A stretch of DNA of 64,000 nucleotides from Clytia hemisphaerica (GCA_902728285.1 CACVBU010001184.1:346100-410099), one strand, 5' to 3'. Shown: positions 24,001-32,996, counted from the stretch's first letter. A program made the numbers and translations. Notes: a model not told the origin generated them from the sequence alone.

Positions 24001-24268
24001 AAAGAAAGGTGATGTTGTTCTATTTACCAAGCAAGATTCACCGATACGTTCAAATTACCAGTTTGGAATGGTCGAATCCGTTGAAATCGATCGAGACGAG
24101 AAAGTTCGAAAAGTTAAGGTTCGTTATCAAAATGCTTCAGAGAATACTCATCGTTTTACATTTCGTTCGGTTCGAAATCTTGTGGTGATTCATCGTGTGG
24201 ATGAAACCTCTATGATGTTGTACCTTTATAATGCTAACCAATTTGCCACCTGTGGTGGGGCAGTGTAG
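18029..24268 (+). CDS. BEL/Pao Gag-Pol polyprotein
   Basis: One 2,079-aa frame from ATG 18029, the first ATG in frame. It has an acidic, threonine-rich N-terminus and a gag core like DUF1759 (from about residue 285, IEKFSG). A Cys/His-rich segment starts at C505 (CFICQATNH) and runs to about residue 595. The aspartic protease site at residue 665 reads DNG. The reverse transcriptase has motif A Asp 1091 (FHTDVQKMY) and YVDD at 1169-1172. RNase H has FADAS (D1351), RGELAAA and DLGTR. The integrase has an HHCC zinc region, and D1761 (VDLCGP), D1826 (LLTDEGSQ) and E1872 (GLVERK). Order PR-RT-RH-IN fits BEL/Pao. The TAG stop lies inside the 3' LTR (5-bp overlap). The DNG at the protease site, instead of the usual DSG or DTG, is odd. 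Proteins would form cytoplasmic virus-like particles. Confidence 0.93.
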   Translation: MAMNLRPLERIDYTEPKEKRDVRPKTSITTSKDTPKDTSKVTPEVTPKDDDTIEATPKDDMPEELKTIPQDTTQLEIDIMVAIEDIDDLIDENASFDDVTTSKLEQHRTNLRRLRNILMRNHPQSDLLSEIKVTLDVKIKSYIKSNKGVNNNTKVLQDKMKQDEIQRKQRSIEFLVNNINRDLKELTEQFSKDTETATDEDISKWKKEIPHLSSKVDKVADNIKTLMQTRSSDASYETTLKNISEQFETLFDLKKSFILDINDELAARDIEKSRDFNRSRLNIKIEKFSGYDSKIDFFTFRTNFEKLHLKTTPKQFLPELLKNNFLTDHALNLVRNLDDIDIIWERLKGVYGNPKMMLSKRLLQLQTLDVSKSTKPEKAIDSLTKVINVLQDLMRLAQEHNIEEYLYYGEGLNTIYQLIGDVQTTKFLDTICTDDLEQQEIWSKLISFLDHQKRIHQQRLMIQGPTSDPPKRDPPKKDSPPFRRGPSSHHTDGQQNRRPPDQLNCFICQATNHVATNGPQGSKIVQYFACPVFVNMTPIERFNALKSKGLCFQCLYPGAKYDQGKHKEGRCQKIFCCKDTLHDKFTHKKHVLVCDEHKSTQENKDLFDFYKSRCISKIQQLEAFTKDMRLTYHFTPDEPEPNDHQAIYVLQTIEVDQQQFTLFYDNGCKNSVIKFDATKRLGSNRAKQIISRPIPVGGVGGVTTQSTHGIYTFSLPLATNNGAEMTGVCLDTLTATFPFYPLQGKVENDIQHSWEDSGHDINHLPRLPPMVGGDVDVMIGIRYLRFFPKFIHQLPSGLTIYQSQFKNIDGSYGVIGGPHEVFTSIENHHHSTSSQFVASQLEAAKFGFYIDPDIRLLGSATFSEVRHDLYFTNNPTYQINNDESEPSTSYITNLNEKFESVGTDLNYRCVNCRKCLTCKNHSTEDSISIQEEVEQDLINRSITIDPSNCSSIANLPLIHDPLVKLAPNRDIALRVYIQQLKRLEKHQDDKDDILISEKKLQHLGFVEYVKNLPTDIQKQLSESQIKNFIPWRAVWKGSSISTPCRIVFDASMPTSTGFSLNDVLAKGRNSMNKLLEIFLRWRGHRIAFHTDVQKMYNSVKLRESDWCLQRYLWQEHLDPSQPPEEKVIMTLIYGVKSSGNQAETALRETVKIHRKDEPEVARVITEDVYVDDCLSGGDQISTIKLLCQSIDQILSYGGFTLKGFTISGEEPKDSLTADGTTISVAGMKWHPKNDLISFDINLDFAKKYRGKKLGECKEVPKRLTRRICSSKAAEIFDMTGLLTPITATFKLDIHDLVQRKLAWDDELPANLRDIWINHFDLMEEIKTITYQRAIVPQDATSLKIDTLDFADASPSMICSAIYVRFPVPDGYSCQLIFARSKLLNDTTQPRGELAAAVLNAHTGEVVRKAFKQDHIAHKFTDNQITLHWICNESRPLKEWVRNRVVEILRFTNKDSWKYIKSTDMIADLGTRRNSSLDLIKPDSPWYNGYAWMRKPSSTFPSLSPEDISLDQSELQQASKEVRAAQVHHISSNQDQLQRRYVFSSYLIDPNKHKFSTVVRIMALVFKFIDIIFDPKRKQSISSRTRSKCTNTSQKALVISDSLLRRAEQYFYRKGTSEVKEFVSSSKYSNTSIEKDRILTYTGRILPTDSVTIIGKATQRMLDLQSTSFCVPILEKSSPIAYSIVNDIHWNHITASHSGVETTWRYVLQKVFIIEGRSLVKSIRSTCERCRYLLKKTIDVSMGPVSPDNLMIAPIFYVSQVDLCGPFESYSYHNKRATVKIWYAVFCCATTTTISIKCMEDYSTNAFLQAFTRLSCEVGYPRRLLTDEGSQLVKACETLQIDFQDIQRRLFKESNVDFNTCPVGGHNMNGLVERKIREVKKSIQKSVSNQRLSIMQWETFASRAANSINDLPLGIRDYDGDLQSLDIITPNRLRLGRNNDRSPTGEFRLSGNSSKIILQNQAIFDSWFELWLTSHVPGLIAKPKWFKSDTSLKKGDVVLFTKQDSPIRSNYQFGMVESVEIDRDEKVRKVKVRYQNASENTHRFTFRSVRNLVVIHRVDETSMMLYLYNANQFATCGGAV

Positions 24269-24914
24269 GGTGAACTGCACCCTAATTTAATTTGATTTAA
24301 TTACTTTTAACAAAACATTCAAAATACAAAAAGAACTTAACGTAGGACAATTATATTTTTTATTGCATCGCAAATGACTTGTACTTATATTCCCTAGGCA
24401 ATTATCGTAGGCAATTATCGCTAGATATTATATCAATTTTTTACAATTTCAATTCAACTCATTCATTCAATTCTGAAACTTACACAAGAAGGATGTATGT
24501 GGAAGATGTTGAGATGTGTTTTTAGATACAAGTTTTAGAGTTCAATATTTCAAGTTCAATCCTTTGTCAATCATTTCATGTACCTGTATTCACTTGCCTT
24601 CAAATTTGGCATGTGGCTATCCGGTACGTTTGCCTCTTTGTTTGCCTTTGTGTCTTTCTTGTTTGCTTTTTGTGCCTCCTTTTCATGCACATTTAGGTTG
24701 GGTCCGGTTTAGGTCTGGACATTAGGCTAGGTCATTTTTAGGCATGTTTTTTGTTAGTCAAATTTAAGTTCATTTATTGCATTCAATTATTGTCAATAAT
24801 CAATTTCTCTAGTTTATTTTCTAATTGTAATTTTTCAATCAATTTTTCAGTTTGAACATAATCAACCAGTTACAAACGGAAGCTGATTCCAATCTTTGCT
24901 CAAATTCCCCAACA
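24264..24914 (+). repeat. BEL/Pao 3' LTR
   Basis: 651 bp, matching the 5' LTR at all but two positions by eye. It contains the Gag-Pol stop codon in its first five bases. It is followed by the target duplication agcag (24915-24919). A 13-bp word, TAGGCAATTATCG, is directly repeated within both LTRs. Confidence 0.93.
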
Positions 24915-25905
24915 AGCAGTTCCATTCGTGTATGGAATAAGCTGTGAAAATTTTAGAAAAAAAGCCTAACTGAAACTGAAAATATTAAGCTTTAAAGATA
25001 TTTTTCTCCAATGTTTTGCAAAAGAATGACAGAATTTGCCGTTTTTGCTGATTCAGCGAAAAATTTTATATATAATGTTAACTTTTTGTTATAAACTATT
25101 AACTCAAGGTGATAGGAATAGAATTCCAAGATTTTTTGCTCTTTCTCATATTTAGAATTTTCGGTTTTGTCAATGCTGATTCTAGGGCTCCAAAATACTA
25201 GTTGACCTTCAAGATGCTATATCTTTTACCCAGCCTCTAAAGTCACAGATGTATTTGCATTTTCTGAATGGCATTAGGTGTAGAAAGTTTCCTATACCCC
25301 GTTTTCATAACTTATTTTCAATATCCAAGGAGCTAGAGTGAGCTATATGCAATTTTTATCTAATTTTGGTGTTAAAATATTTCCTTTGGGCGCAAATATG
25401 TTATTTTGAATCTGTCTCAAACCAGCAAAAACATGCTCATTTTTAAGTATAACCATCATTCTTTCAAAATAAACAAAAATCGTTTAATTTTGATAAATCT
25501 ACAAGTCAGAATCTTCATTTTAATGAAAACCTCCGTTTTGGGGGCCGTCTCCGTTTTGGGGGCCATATACTGTAACCCCAACCAAAAAAAAAACGTCAGT
25601 CATCAATTCCAACTAGATTTGTTTTGGGCATATCTCTTGCTGCATAGTCGAAATACTTTTTTGTTGAGAATTTCCAGCTCTATCGTTTTTGTTGGTTTGA
25701 ATTTAAAATCGATCCTTTTTTAGCCCTTCAATGAGCCTTTAAAGTTTTACTTGTGACGCCCATGAAAAATTTTCTAAGGCCTCAAAATAAACAATAAAAT
25801 TCCGGTACCTACCTTAAGAGAAGAAATTTTGACGAAAAAACATTTTTCTATGCCTTCAATTTTAGGTAAATTGCCAAAATTAATTATCGGCAAATTGAAA
25901 AATTT

Positions 25906-27110
25906 TTGTCAATCGCCAAAATAATATGGCGAGAGATATGGCCTAAATGGGCAGATATAGATTCATTAGTTTCATGTGCCAAGCGGGTTGGAATAACATC
26001 AAGTAGATTGAGTGTAAACTTCATGCAACAAGATAAGTTTGACAGAGCAGCAACATGTATACAAAAGAAGAAATTCCTCCATCAACATCTACATTGACTC
26101 CAGACTCATCACTCATCATGTCTCCTCCTGACAAAAGAAAAGGTGATTATAGAAAGGCTAAATGGAGAAGCATCCAACTGGAGGAAATTCCTGGCCTCCT
26201 GACAATAAAAAAGGTTAACCCTATTCGGCCTAGGGGGGGGGGCTCTTTCGGTTCGGAGGTCAAACTATTGGTAATAGCTCCTGAAATAATAGAGCTCTTG
26301 CCGTGAAATTTTCTGTAAATTCCTAACTTTTATTTAGCTTCAAAATAATTTGACACCTAAAATTTTTCACACCTTGAGCATGATGACATTTCTGACAGTA
26401 AGGTGTCAAAAAAATTGACACTTTTCCAATACAAGTTGATTTTTAATGTCAAATATATCGTTTAAACCATAATTTATTGAATATTTAGGATAAAATAAGC
26501 TAAAATAAACTCAGCCAACTTTTTTCTAAAGCTTTTGTTAGAATACAATAGCTATTTATAAGAACAAAGGAAATTTTCGGTTTTTGCTCACTTTGGGCAT
26601 GATGAGTGACGTCATCAAATAAATTTTTTGTCAAAAGTTACCTTATGTGTCAAGGATCTTGTGTGCCAAATTTCATCCAAAAAGACCCACTACATCAAAA
26701 GTTAAGGGATGATACAGGAAACCCCCCCCCCCCCTAGTTCTGAACCGCCCCTAAAAGCCTAGGTTGAATAGGGTTAAGCCAAATGAAGAAAAGAAAGCAA
26801 CCACAACTACAAGGGTGACTCAGGTACACGACTCAATGAGGGCTAAAGATGTAGCAACCAAGGTAAAAAAATCAGTGATGAGAAACGAAGAAGGAAACTG
26901 AAAAAGCAGAAGCAAAGAAGAAGAAGAGGAGCAGATCAGAGAAACATTCATCAAATGCAAAAGTCAATGTAAATGTTTTCAACAAAAATGCTTAACTTTG
27001 GGATTAAAGCAGTGCCCAGTATGTCTCAATGTTCTTCGTTCAGTTTGCAGCAAAGCAAGCTGTAAAGTTAACAGAATCAAACCACTGATGATATTGCCAG
27101 CCAAACAACA
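25906..27110 (+). pseudogene. C-terminal part of a transposase-like Cys-rich protein
   Basis: The first segment, with IWPKWADIDSLVSCAKRVGI and NFMQQDKFDRA, resembles the end of pogo/Jerky-type DDE proteins. A one-base frame change near 26075 leads to a second segment with RSIQLEEIPGLLTIKKV, cut by a 555-bp TTAA-flanked element (26219-26773). After it the frame resumes with KPNEEKK, meets a TGA near 26899, and continues as a Glu-rich stretch and a cysteine cluster (FIKCKSQCKCFQQKC; QCPVCLNVLRSVCSKASC) to about 27110. The frameshift, stop and insertion show it is dead. The family name is from memory of similar cnidarian repeat-encoded proteins and is uncertain. Confidence 0.5.
26219..26773. mobile_element. 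555-bp TTAA-flanked MITE (piggyBac-like)
   Basis: TTAA at 26215-26218 and 26774-26777 flanks inverted ends CCCTATTCGGCCTAGG and, inverted, CCCTATTCAACCTAGG. G- and C-tracts lie just inside each end. A TTAA duplication with CCCT-type ends is characteristic of piggyBac-like elements. There is no transposase. Its removal rejoins the host frame. Confidence 0.8.
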
Positions 27111-27114
27111 TTCA

Positions 27115-28555
27115 ATCCCTAAGGGGAGCCGTCCATATTCATTTGACAACGCAAAACGTCAATTTGACGTTATGGGGGGGGGGTTCAAAAGTTCATTTCA
27201 AAACGTTATACGAAATCCAAATGTATACCTTTTTTATAGAAAACAGTTAACAAGAGCAGTCACCTTCAATCATATCATATGATACTTCCCGGTTTCATCG
27301 ACGTCACCTCTGTATCTATGATGCTTGTTTTCACGAATTTTCACCATTCTGGCCGATTATTCCAAAAGCCTAATTCGCAAGAGACAACTCGGAAGTTTCT
27401 TAACAGTTTATGGGCTGATTTGGTTCTTCTAATTATCCGGATCTACTCGGGACTCTCCGCTTGGTTTTCATCGCAGAAAATGAGAGCTCCGTTGTTTTTT
27501 GTCGTCGAATATTTGATCGCACCAAACGAAAACATTCGAATATTCTTTACTGCTGGTGGCTAATTTTGATTGTTGTGAAGATCGTTTTAATATTTTCGAT
27601 TGAATTAATTTTATTTCTTCTTGTATTTGTAATTATTTGGTTTTCCTTTGCTTGTCTCTTCTGTTCTTGATAAAGTCTTTGCCTCCCCCGGGGAGAGATA
27701 TTTACCACTCAAAAAATGAATGAAAAGAAGTCATTGCATTGTTCTCCCCGCGTGATTGATTTTTTCTTCCAATCAGAATTGCAAAAGAGAAAAACATTCT
27801 AATGTTTTGAAAAATCGTTTTCTTGCAAGTTGTGGCGGGGGAAGAGCTCTTTGTTGCCTGTTATGGTTAAGGTTTGTATGCAGAAAAATCTGGATGTTTT
27901 TCTGAAGTTTGTTTTGAAGGAGCTTGATCTCCAAAGCCATTCTTTATTTATTTTCAAAATACCAAAATTTCTACTAGAGAAACCGTCGCAAATTATGACG
28001 ACTCTTCTCCTATGTCTTTGTAGTAAAACTGAATGTTAACAAAAACCTAAATTGTAAACAAATTCGAGCTGTGTTTTGCATGTGAATTTTAAAACTTTCA
28101 AACCTTCGCTTGAAAGAAAGTAAGTTATCTTTTACAAACAATCGTAATATTTTTCACGAAACTTGTTCTAGCCATCTTCTTATATACGCCTGTGTCAGAG
28201 ACTTGGTGAGATCCCTCACCCACAGGAGAAGTCGGTCAAAAAAATTGTCCTCGTTGAGAACAGTACCCTCAAACTTTCATCAGGTCACTGGAATAGGGGT
28301 GTAAACCAGTCAGGGAAATCCCTCATTTGCGGTATACTGCAATTGCGGTAGTGGAATTTTCATCGGGAAATCATTTTACAACAGTTGCGGTATCTAATCT
28401 ATCATACATTATAATACATCAGAACACTTCATTTCCGTAATAACAATGAAGCGGAGAAGTTGTGTATCAGAAGTTGGCTTTTCCTAAGATTGTAAGTGTA
28501 TTGTTCACGACAAAACGACATCATCAGAAAGGGCATGGCATATTGAGACCTCGCG
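27115..28555. other. gene-poor interval before the CR1 LINE
   Basis: Short frames only. It may contain the 5' untranslated region of the downstream LINE, but no 5' boundary can be fixed. Confidence 0.3.
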
Positions 28556-28556
28556 A

Positions 28557-28905
28557 GTGTTCCGGCCCGTCATTATAGACGAGTTGAAAAAAACAGAAGC
28601 TGCTACCAGAGAGGGCATTTTTTTTGTGCACTACATGTTACGGACGATACGGCAAACGATTTTGCCCTCAAACAGATATATCCTCTGTTGTCACCCGAAC
28701 AGACAAGTCCGTCGAACCACTTTCAAATCTCATCCCACCAATAAACCCGCCCACTGAACAAGCGTTGAATTCGACTTCACCAACAGTCCAACCTTTCGAA
28801 ACCCCAGATGACTCATACCCAAATAGTTCCTCAAATTTTGGAAGAAGCTATTCTACTTACGTAGAGGAGTGTAGACGTGTCAAAAATCTGATGATGGAAC
28901 TTTGA
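28557..28905 (+). pseudogene. frameshifted ORF upstream of the CR1 ORF1
   Basis: A frame with FRPVIIDELKKTEAATREG shifts at a T-run (28618-28626) to one beginning CTTCYGRYGKRFCPQ and continuing, Ser/Pro-rich, to TGA at 28903-28905. The CxxC...C pattern could be a zinc-finger remnant. It may be part of the LINE 5' region or an unrelated fragment. Not recognised. Confidence 0.3.
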
Positions 28906-29039
28906 TTTTTGATTTTTGAATTTTGGTATTCTTGGCTTTGATTTTTGTTTTTAACTTCTGGATTTAAACTGAATTTTTCTGGATTTGGATTATTTGTTGT
29001 ACTTGAGATAAAGTTCAATTTTTGGTATAACATTTCGAG

Positions 29040-30095
29040 ATGGAAAATAACAGCAGCTTTGAGAAAGAGATCAGGAATACTGAAGCTTATATTGACGAAC
29101 AGTTTTTCAATGCACAGACAAACAACTTGAAAAAGGAAATTATGGAGGAAGTAAAATCCTTCATCACAAGAACAGTAACCAGTGAACTTGAGTAACTTAA
29201 AATTGATCAAAACTTAAAATTTAGACAGTATCCAGAAAAAGGAGAAAACGAATATTTGAATCACTTGAAAAATGAGATTGGTTTCCTCAGAAAACAAATC
29301 GAAAATAAAGACGATCTCATTTACACTCTTGTTAACGAAAATCCTGAACTTTCGCATCAAAACAAAAAAAGAGACGCTCCTAGTGATATTTTTCTACAAC
29401 CAAAAAATCCTATGAAAGCTATCAAGAAAGATCAAACTGAAAAAAGCTCAATTACTTTTAACAATCGATATAACGGGCTTTTAATAGAAGAAAACGCAAA
29501 CGAGCAAGAAAATGACATTTTTATTACACCTTCACAAAATGAAAACGTAACAAAACGTAAATCTCGTGGAAATAAAACACAAAGTAGAAATAGCAATAAC
29601 AACAAACAAGTAGTCGCAATAATCGGTGATTCAATGATAAAACATGTAAAAGGGTACAAACTGTCAAACGAAGACAAAAAAGTGGTTGTCAAGACGTTTC
29701 CGGGTGCCAAAACAAATTGCATGCAACACTACCTAAAGCCGACTCTAGAACAAAAGCCTGACATGCTAATTCTACATTGCGGAACAAACGATCTTAAATC
29801 CAAAGAGCCGGAAGAAATATCGGATAATATTATTGAACTAGCGACATCGGTAAGCAGTGCGAGTGAAAATACGATTGTGGTTGTATCTGGTATTGTGTCG
29901 AGAGGGGATAATCTCAATGTAAAGGTTGTCGAAGTAAATGAAATTTTGAAAAGGAAATGTAATGAATGCAACATTGGTTATATGGACAATAGTGGTATTG
30001 ATCCTCGTGAACATCTAAATAAAAGTCGTCTTCACCTAAACATCAGTGGGACGAATGAACTAGAAAAGAACCTTCAGAATATGATAAATTGCTGA
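29040..30095 (+). pseudogene. CR1 ORF1: coiled coil and SGNH/GDSL esterase
   Basis: ATG at 29040 starts a frame rich in Glu, Lys and Asn. It is stopped by TAA at codon 52 (29193-29195) and then open to TGA 30093-30095. A charged region likely to be coiled coil is followed by the esterase: block I IIGDSMI (nucleophile Ser), block III HCGTNDL, and a terminal block with HLNISGTNEL carrying the expected His. Such ORF1 esterases act on ester or lipid substrates in related elements and accompany RNA-protein complexes; the role is inferred. The internal TAA would remove the domain in this copy unless translation restarts. Confidence 0.8.
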
Positions 30096-32996
30096 TGGGA
30101 ACTGCATGACCCAGGACCAAACCTCGATGGTAAGAAAATCTTTTCCAATCCTTTGGAACATTTGAAAAAAGAAAGTGGTATCTTATTCTCCTATTTGAAT
30201 ATTAACTCTTTAAGAAATAAAAGAAAAGACGTTAAAAATATAATTTTACCAAACGTAGACATACTATGCATCGCAGAGACAAAGCTTGACTCCTTTTTTC
30301 CGGAATCTAAACTTCTTGTCGAAGGATTTAAAAAGCCAATAAGACTCGATTTCTCAAAAAACAGTGGAGGTCTTTTGCTTTATGTAAAAGACCACCTCCC
30401 ACTTCGTCAACTCAGTCATAAATTACTCTCGCCAGGAATCGAATGCTTAACACTGGAATTAAATCTAAGAAAGTCCAAATGGCTTATCCTTTCAATCTAT
30501 CGAAATCCAAGACTACAAAAACTTAAGCCTTTTCTTGAGGAGTTAACCAAAGTTTTCGATCATTACGGTGCTTCGTATGAAAATTTTTTAATTTTTGGTG
30601 ATTTTAATGAGGAGATATCTGATAAAAATATGTCAAATTTTCTAGACTCATTTTCATTGAAAAATTTGATTAAAAATCCAACATGCTTTAAGTCAGAAAA
30701 GGGTAGATGCATTGATCTGATTCTAACAAATCGACCTCTTTGCTTCAAAAATACCGGGTCCTATGAAACAGGAATCAGTGACTACCACCATCTGATTTAC
30801 AGCATGTTCAAAGCTAGTTTTAAAAAAGCTCCTCCAAAGATTATAGAATATAGATCTTTTAGAAAATTTGATGAAGCGTGTTTCCGGTCAGATCTTTCTC
30901 AAAACCTCGATTGCGATTTCCCAGATTTTGAATCCTTTAGCAACACCTTTGAAAATATTCTTGATGCTCATGCACCAATGAAAAAGCGAACCATCAGGGG
31001 GAACCAAAAGCCCCATATAACTAAAGCTGTGCGAAAAGCAATCATGGTTCGCTCATTCTACAAAAATAAAGCTAATAAGACCGGAAACCTCTTCTACAAA
31101 AATTTATATCGTAAACAAAAAAATTATATTGTAAATTTGAATAGAAAAGCAAAAAGAAAGTATTTTCGTGATTTAGGGACATCAGAAAACTTTTGGAAAT
31201 CCGCAAAACCATATTTTTCCAAGAAGGTCCAACATCACGAAAAAATCTTCTTGCTTGAAGATTCAAATAAACCTAATGAATTGATAGATGATGAGACTAC
31301 TATAGCTCAAACTTTTAACGATTATTTTGTAAATATAGCTTCTTACGTTGGCCTAAAAACTTCAGAATCTAGTCTTTCTGAAAATCCCGAAGTCGATCCG
31401 TTCGAAAACCACCCTAGCATACTTCGCATTTTTGAATCCATATCTGGAGATAAATCTTTTTCATTCAGCGAAGTAACACCCGAAGATATCCATCGTGTTA
31501 TGCTCAAATTAAATCAAGATAAATCGGTGAGCGGTCCTTTTTCAGCAAAGCTAGTAAAAATGGTTTCTGACATATTATCAGAACCATTGTCGAAACTCAT
31601 AAATCTTGCCTTCACATCTTCCACATTTCCTCAAAGTCTTAAGAAGGCAAGAGTTACGCCTGTCTTCAAAAAAGAAGACAAATTTCTGAAGAAAAACTAT
31701 AGGCCAATTAGCATATTACCAGTTTTTTCTAAAATTTATGAGAGAATTATGCATGACCAACTTTCATCTTACTTTGATAGCATTTTTGATTCAAGACTCT
31801 GCGGGTTCAGAGCTAAACACAGCACTCAGCACGCTTTAATCAAAATGATTGGTCAATGGCATCAAAGCTTGGATATGTCCGGTAAGGTTGGGGCAGTTTT
31901 GATGGACTTATCCAAGGCTTTTGATTGCATAGACCACAAACTTCTTGTAGCCAAGCTCAAGGCCTATGGACTCGATTCAAAAAGTCTTGACCTTCTGAAA
32001 TGCTATCTCAGTAATCGATATCAAAGAACAAAAATAGGTTCTCAATATAGCGAATGGTTGGAAATTAATCTAGGTGTTCCTCAGGGTTCAATACTTGGAC
32101 CCCTTTTATTTAATATTTTTATAAATGATTTATTTCTTTTCATCGTAAAAGCCAGCATTTGCAATTTTGCGGATGATAATACTTTACACTCTTGTGCTGA
32201 AACTCTTGTGGAAGTCATCTCAAACCTTGAGTTTGACTTAGAAATAATCCTAGAGTGGTTCTCAAATAACTATCTTGAAGCAAATCCTGGAAAATTTCAA
32301 ATGTTGGTATTAGGAAATAAAAACACTGTTGTAAATATTTCTGTTGGACGTGTGACAATTTCATCAACGGATTCTGTTGAGCTCTTAGGTATCACCATTG
32401 ACAATAACCTATCTTTTAGCGCACATATCAATTCACTTTGCTCTAAAGCTAGATCAAGAATTTGGAGCCTAAACAGAATTCGTAGCCTTCTCACATTTGA
32501 CCAACGGAAATTAATCTTTAACGCTTATGTCATGTCTATTTTTAACTATGCACCGATCATTTGGATGTTCTGTAAAAAGACCACATATGAAGAAATCACA
32601 AAAGTCCACAAGCGGGCTTTGAGAGCTTTACTCTGTGATTTTCAAAATATCTACGAAGTCCTCTTACAGAACGCCGAATGTAAAACGGTCCATGAAATCC
32701 ATCTTCGCTTTCTACTCTGTGAGGTTTTCAAATCCGAGAAAAAATTAAATCCTGAATTCATGCAGCAAGTTTATTCATGGAAGAAAATTACTTATAATTT
32801 GCGAAATAAAGTCTTGATGTCAATACCCAAGGCAACTTCTCAACGTTTTGGAACTCAATCTTTTTTATTCCGTGGAAGCTTACTTTGGAATCAAATTCCT
32901 GAAAATAAGAAACTTGAGTCTTCCATTGAATCTTTTAAATCCTCACTTAAAAAATTAAACTTATCAAATATTTGCCTTTGTAAAATATGTACCTAA
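30096..32996 (+). CDS. CR1 ORF2: endonuclease and reverse transcriptase
   Basis: It is open from directly after the ORF1 TGA, in the same frame, to TAA 32994-32996 (about 966 codons). No ATG occurs before the endonuclease; the first is about residue 160 from the TTG at 30153. Endonuclease motifs are NINSLRNK, CIAETKLD (Glu), YRNP, IFGDFNEE (Asp/Asn) and ISDYHHLIY (His region). Reverse transcriptase motifs are RPISILPVFSKIYE, VLMDLSKAFDCIDH (catalytic Asp), GVPQGSILGPLLFN and FADDN. A thumb-like region ELLGITIDNNLSF follows. There is no RNase H. All catalytic motifs look intact. Target-primed reverse transcription is the expected mechanism. The missing start codon suggests readthrough or reinitiation. 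Confidence 0.88.
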   Translation, partial: WELHDPGPNLDGKKIFSNPLEHLKKESGILFSYLNINSLRNKRKDVKNIILPNVDILCIAETKLDSFFPESKLLVEGFKKPIRLDFSKNSGGLLLYVKDHLPLRQLSHKLLSPGIECLTLELNLRKSKWLILSIYRNPRLQKLKPFLEELTKVFDHYGASYENFLIFGDFNEEISDKNMSNFLDSFSLKNLIKNPTCFKSEKGRCIDLILTNRPLCFKNTGSYETGISDYHHLIYSMFKASFKKAPPKIIEYRSFRKFDEACFRSDLSQNLDCDFPDFESFSNTFENILDAHAPMKKRTIRGNQKPHITKAVRKAIMVRSFYKNKANKTGNLFYKNLYRKQKNYIVNLNRKAKRKYFRDLGTSENFWKSAKPYFSKKVQHHEKIFLLEDSNKPNELIDDETTIAQTFNDYFVNIASYVGLKTSESSLSENPEVDPFENHPSILRIFESISGDKSFSFSEVTPEDIHRVMLKLNQDKSVSGPFSAKLVKMVSDILSEPLSKLINLAFTSSTFPQSLKKARVTPVFKKEDKFLKKNYRPISILPVFSKIYERIMHDQLSSYFDSIFDSRLCGFRAKHSTQHALIKMIGQWHQSLDMSGKVGAVLMDLSKAFDCIDHKLLVAKLKAYGLDSKSLDLLKCYLSNRYQRTKIGSQYSEWLEINLGVPQGSILGPLLFNIFINDLFLFIVKASICNFADDNTLHSCAETLVEVISNLEFDLEIILEWFSNNYLEANPGKFQMLVLGNKNTVVNISVGRVTISSTDSVELLGITIDNNLSFSAHINSLCSKARSRIWSLNRIRSLLTFDQRKLIFNAYVMSIFNYAPIIWMFCKKTTYEEITKVHKRALRALLCDFQNIYEVLLQNAECKTVHEIHLRFLLCEVFKSEKKLNPEFMQQVYSWKKITYNLRNKVLMSIPKATSQRFGTQSFLFRGSLLWNQIPENKKLESSIESFKSSLKKLNLSNICLCKICT

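Larger units (their letters stand above)
17161..24914 (+). mobile_element. complete BEL/Pao LTR retrotransposon
   Basis: 7,754 bp with two 651-bp LTRs, a single uninterrupted gag-pol frame (18029-24268), a purine-rich stretch (TGGTGGGGCAG) immediately before the 3' LTR, and a perfect 5-bp target duplication agcag (17156-17160, 24915-24919). Intact coding and near-identical LTRs indicate recent insertion and possible activity. It landed inside an older TA-flanked element. No envelope-like frame is present. Confidence 0.93.
16563..25572. mobile_element. TA-flanked DNA element split by the BEL insertion
   Basis: The left end CAGTATGTGGCCCCCAAAAC (16563) and inverted right end CAGTATATGGCCCCCAAAAC (25572) are near-identical. 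Flanking TA at 16561-16562 and 25573-25574 gives the TACAGT...ACTGTA layout typical of Tc1/mariner-type elements. The phrase GGCCCCCAAAACGG is repeated inside both halves. Without the BEL element the unit is about 1.25 kb. It encodes no recognisable transposase. Confidence 0.75.
29040..32996 (+). mobile_element. CR1/L2-type LINE, nearly intact coding region
   Basis: ORF1 (coiled coil plus SGNH esterase) and ORF2 (apurinic endonuclease plus RT) are in order on the plus strand. ORF1 with an esterase domain is characteristic of the CR1/L2 group. The only disabling change seen is a TAA in ORF1 at 29193-29195. An A-run follows ORF2. The 5' and 3' limits and the target duplication could not be fixed. 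Confidence 0.85.
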
